Source of the DNA: Marmoricola sp. Leaf446
GTDB lineage: Bacteria; Actinomycetota; Actinomycetes; Propionibacteriales; Nocardioidaceae
DNA length: 64,000 bases
NCBI RefSeq assembly: GCF_001424755.1
Contig: NZ_LMRF01000001.1
Span: 708,169-772,168, forward strand
Direction of reading: 5' to 3'
The notes under the pieces are model-generated. The model did no database searches. It saw nothing but the letters and a program-made list of their open reading frames with translations, and had not been told where the DNA came from. Each line of letters opens with the position of its first letter. Positions within the stretch are counted from its first letter, which is position 1. The position numbers and the translations under genes were made by a program. Positions 62,162 through 64,000 of the stretch are shown here, piece by piece.

Positions 62162-62224
62162 GGTAGTCCGAGACGAAAAGCACCGCCGACAGCCTGATGA
62201 CGGTGCTTCTCGTCTCGGACTACC
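62162..62224. terminator. 24-bp stem hairpin between convergent genes
   Basis: The arm 62162-62185 pairs with 62201-62224 over 24 bp with one G-U type mismatch, around a 15-nt loop. It starts 16 nt after the oxidoreductase stop and ends 13 nt from the efeB stop; a bidirectional terminator is likely. Confidence 0.75.
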
Positions 62225-62236
62225 GGGGTTCCGGGC

Positions 62237-63526
62237 TCAGGTGAAGAGCGTGTCGCCGACGAAGCCGGTCGAGCGGCGTACGCCGGGAGGCACCGCCCAC
62301 AGGCCCGAGCCGGTGTGCTGGAGGTACTCCATCAGCCCGTCCTGGGCCGAGAGCCGGGTCTGCATCGGGATGTAGTGAACGTCGGGGTCGCGGACGAAGG
62401 CCACGAAGAACAGGCCGGCGTCGAGGCGCCCGAGCGCGTTGCTTCCGTCGGTGAAGTTGTAGCCGCGGCGCAGCATCTTCACGCCCTTGTTCTGGGTCGG
62501 GTGCGCCAGCCGGACGTGGGAGTCCAGGCCGATGAGCGGGCCCTCGCGGCCCTGGAGGTCGAAGTCGGGCTCGGTGAACTCGGTGCCGCCCGAGAGCGGC
62601 GCGCCCTGCTCGCGGTCGCGGCCCACCAGCGACTCCTGCTCGCGCAGGCTGCTGCGGTCCCAGGTCTCGATCTGCATGTTGATGCGGCGGGCCACCAGGT
62701 AGGTGCCGCCGGCCAGCCAGTCGGCGCGGGGGTCGTCGCCCTCGCCGACCCAGACGAACTCCTCGACGCCCTCGCGGTCCTGCGACTTCAGGTTGGCGGT
62801 GCCGTCCTTGAAGCCGAACAGGTTGCGCGGCGTGGCCTGCGCGGTCGAGGTCGAGGAGGTGCGGCCGAAGCCGAGCTGGGCCCACCGCATCGCGGCGGTG
62901 CCGAAGGCGATGCGGGAGAGGTTGCGGATGGCGTGGACCGCGACCTGGGGGTCGTGGGCGCAGGCCTGGACGCACAGGTCGCCGTTGCTGCGGGCGGGGT
63001 CGAGCTTGTCGGCCGGGAAGTGCGGCAGCTCGCGCAGCGCCGCCGGCTGCTTGCCGTCGAGCCCGAAACGCGGCTTGCCGTCCCGCTCGAACAGCGTCGG
63101 GCCGAAGCCGAAGGTGAGGGTCAGCCCGGAGGCGTCGAGGTCGAGCGCCTCGCCGGTGTCGTCCGGCGGCGCGTCGTACGACGTGGGAACGCCCTCGCCG
63201 ACCGGGCGGCCCGAGGTCATCGCCCGCGCGGCCGCCGTCCACGCCCGCAGCAGCAGGATCAGGTCGTCGCGCGACTCCGAGGTGACGTCGAAGGCGGCGA
63301 AGTGGAGCCGGTCCTGCGCGGGGGTGACGATGCCGGCCTGGTGACGGCCGCCGAAGGCGTAGCTGGACTGGCCGGGCTTGCCCGGGTCCTCGGCCGCGTG
63401 CCCCACGGCGTACCCGCCGACCCCGGCCGCGCCCACGGCGAGCGCGCCGGCACCGGCGGCGCCGAGGAGGCGTCGCCGGCTGACGCCGGAGGGCGAGGTG
63501 GGGGTCTCGGAGGCGGGCTCGGTCAC
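62237..63526 (-). CDS. efeB: Dye-decolorizing (DyP-type) heme peroxidase EfeB, Tat-exported
   Basis: 429-residue heme peroxidase of the EfeB type, paired with EfeO in low-pH/ferrous iron uptake or heme iron release. Twin-arginine signal SRRRLLGAAGAGALAVGAAG at the N-terminus, exporting the folded, heme-loaded protein. The DyP motif GFKDGTAN (GxxDG) is near residue 232, with the proximal His probably in DSHVRLAHPTQ near 335 and FVAFVRDPDVHYIPM following. GTG start overlapping the efeO stop as GTGA. Converges with the oxidoreductase gene. Confidence 0.94.
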   Translation of the reverse strand: MTEPASETPTSPSGVSRRRLLGAAGAGALAVGAAGVGGYAVGHAAEDPGKPGQSSYAFGGRHQAGIVTPAQDRLHFAAFDVTSESRDDLILLLRAWTAAARAMTSGRPVGEGVPTSYDAPPDDTGEALDLDASGLTLTFGFGPTLFERDGKPRFGLDGKQPAALRELPHFPADKLDPARSNGDLCVQACAHDPQVAVHAIRNLSRIAFGTAAMRWAQLGFGRTSSTSTAQATPRNLFGFKDGTANLKSQDREGVEEFVWVGEGDDPRADWLAGGTYLVARRINMQIETWDRSSLREQESLVGRDREQGAPLSGGTEFTEPDFDLQGREGPLIGLDSHVRLAHPTQNKGVKMLRRGYNFTDGSNALGRLDAGLFFVAFVRDPDVHYIPMQTRLSAQDGLMEYLQHTGSGLWAVPPGVRRSTGFVGDTLFT

Positions 63527-64000
63527 AGCGTGATGGCCCCGGTGAGCTTGGAGAGCGGCTCGGCCAGCGCGTTGACCCGGTCGGAGAGCTCCTTGCGCTG
63601 CGGCTCGGTGACGGTGTCGTAGGAGACGAAGTCGTCCTTGCCCCGGCGGTACTGGTCGAGCGAGGTCTGCAGGTCGCGGAACGCCGACTGGATCTTCTGC
63701 GACAGCGCCGGGTCCTTGACGTCGAGCAGGGGCTTGAGGCCCTCGTAGGCCACGCGGGCGCCGTCGACGTTGGCCTGGAAGTCGTAGAGGTCGGTGTGCG
63801 ACCAGATGTCCTCCTCGCCGGTGATCTTGCCGCTGGCGACCTCGTCGAGCAGGCCCTTGGAGCCGTTGCCGATCTGGTCGACGGTGTAGTCGAGGTCCTG
63901 GACGCGGCTGTCGAGGGTCTTGGTGTTCGCCAGCAGGTCCTGGCCGTACTTCTCGCGGTCGGCCTCGCCGAGCGCGGTGTAGCCCGACGCCGGCGGCCAG
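63523..64000 (-). CDS. efeO: Iron uptake protein EfeO (M75 domain), truncated by window edge
   Basis: C-terminal part (about 158 residues) of an EfeO periplasmic/exported iron-binding protein; the frame is open to the right edge. Recognisable segments: YTALGEADREKYGQDLLA, VASGKITGEEDIWSHTDLYD, FQANVDGARVAYEGLKPLLD and FVSYDTVTEPQRKELSDRVN. His and Asp in WSHTDLYDF may contribute to metal binding. Its N-terminal cupredoxin-like domain, if present, and any efeU permease lie beyond the window. Coupled to efeB by GTGA. Confidence 0.9.
   Translation of the reverse strand, partial: WPPASGYTALGEADREKYGQDLLANTKTLDSRVQDLDYTVDQIGNGSKGLLDEVASGKITGEEDIWSHTDLYDFQANVDGARVAYEGLKPLLDVKDPALSQKIQSAFRDLQTSLDQYRRGKDDFVSYDTVTEPQRKELSDRVNALAEPLSKLTGAITL

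Overview
This is a 64 kb stretch of very GC-rich chromosome, estimated by eye at above 70% G+C. It carries about 60 protein genes packed tightly on both strands, with frequent GTG starts and ATGA/GTGA stop-start overlaps. The gene content points to an actinobacterium, most probably Nocardioides or a close relative: the DUF2530, DUF2277 and DUF3027 families, a cysteine desulfurase - mnmA - MetE-like operon, gatCAB next to ligA, a DtxR/IdeR-type regulator, efeO-efeB and a citrate synthase 2/pdxH divergon. The genus is an inference. I see no rRNA, tRNA, CRISPR array, insertion sequence, phage or plasmid genes.

Layout. 0-6 kb: methionine aminopeptidase (truncated at the left edge), glycogen debranching enzyme glgX, an enoyl-CoA hydratase and etfBA. 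6-9 kb: a response regulator with a membrane kinase-like partner whose ATPase domain looks degenerate, then a GntR regulator. 9-13 kb: cysteine desulfurase, mnmA, a MetE-like protein and a PfpI protein. 13-19 kb: a TetR/MFS efflux operon with a clear palindromic operator, a Pro-Thr-repeat membrane protein, a second MFS gene and a hydrolase. 19-25 kb: ligA, an SGNH lipoprotein and gatCAB. 25-30 kb: a cobalamin riboswitch followed by a four-gene operon (surface protein, EcfT, fused EcfA-EcfA, S component), read as B12-regulated vitamin uptake.

30-41 kb: sugar dehydrogenase lipoprotein, hydrolase, BNR-repeat protein, P-loop kinase, ilvD, glyoxalase-like protein, MFS, DUF3027, a dihydrofolate-reductase-like gene broken by one nonsense codon, DUF2530 and a purine permease. 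41-50 kb: MarR/MFS, App1-like phosphatase, thioesterase, a 28-residue membrane micro-ORF, methyltransferase, a membrane-anchored propeller-like protein, serC, a GNAT-methyltransferase fusion and an alcohol dehydrogenase. 50-64 kb: secreted peptidase-like protein, citrate synthase 2, pdxH, a TetR-controlled heterodimeric ABC exporter, a candidate small RNA/micropeptide unit, MarR, DtxR, Sir2, DUF2277, a saccharopine-dehydrogenase-like enoyl reductase, efeB and efeO (truncated at the right edge).

Three themes cut across the genes. First, about twenty genes have a TANNNT-like -10 hexamer 6-9 nt before the start codon, which predicts leaderless transcripts and fixes several starts. Second, convergent pairs end either on a shared CTAG (both stop codons in four bases, four cases) or around long intergenic inverted repeats; the most striking inverted repeats are at 41102-41191 and 49351-49578. 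Third, 58316-58545 holds a strong promoter, a nearly perfect anti-Shine-Dalgarno match, a 12-codon ORF and a branched RNA fold ending in a T-run. This is the best candidate for something undescribed.
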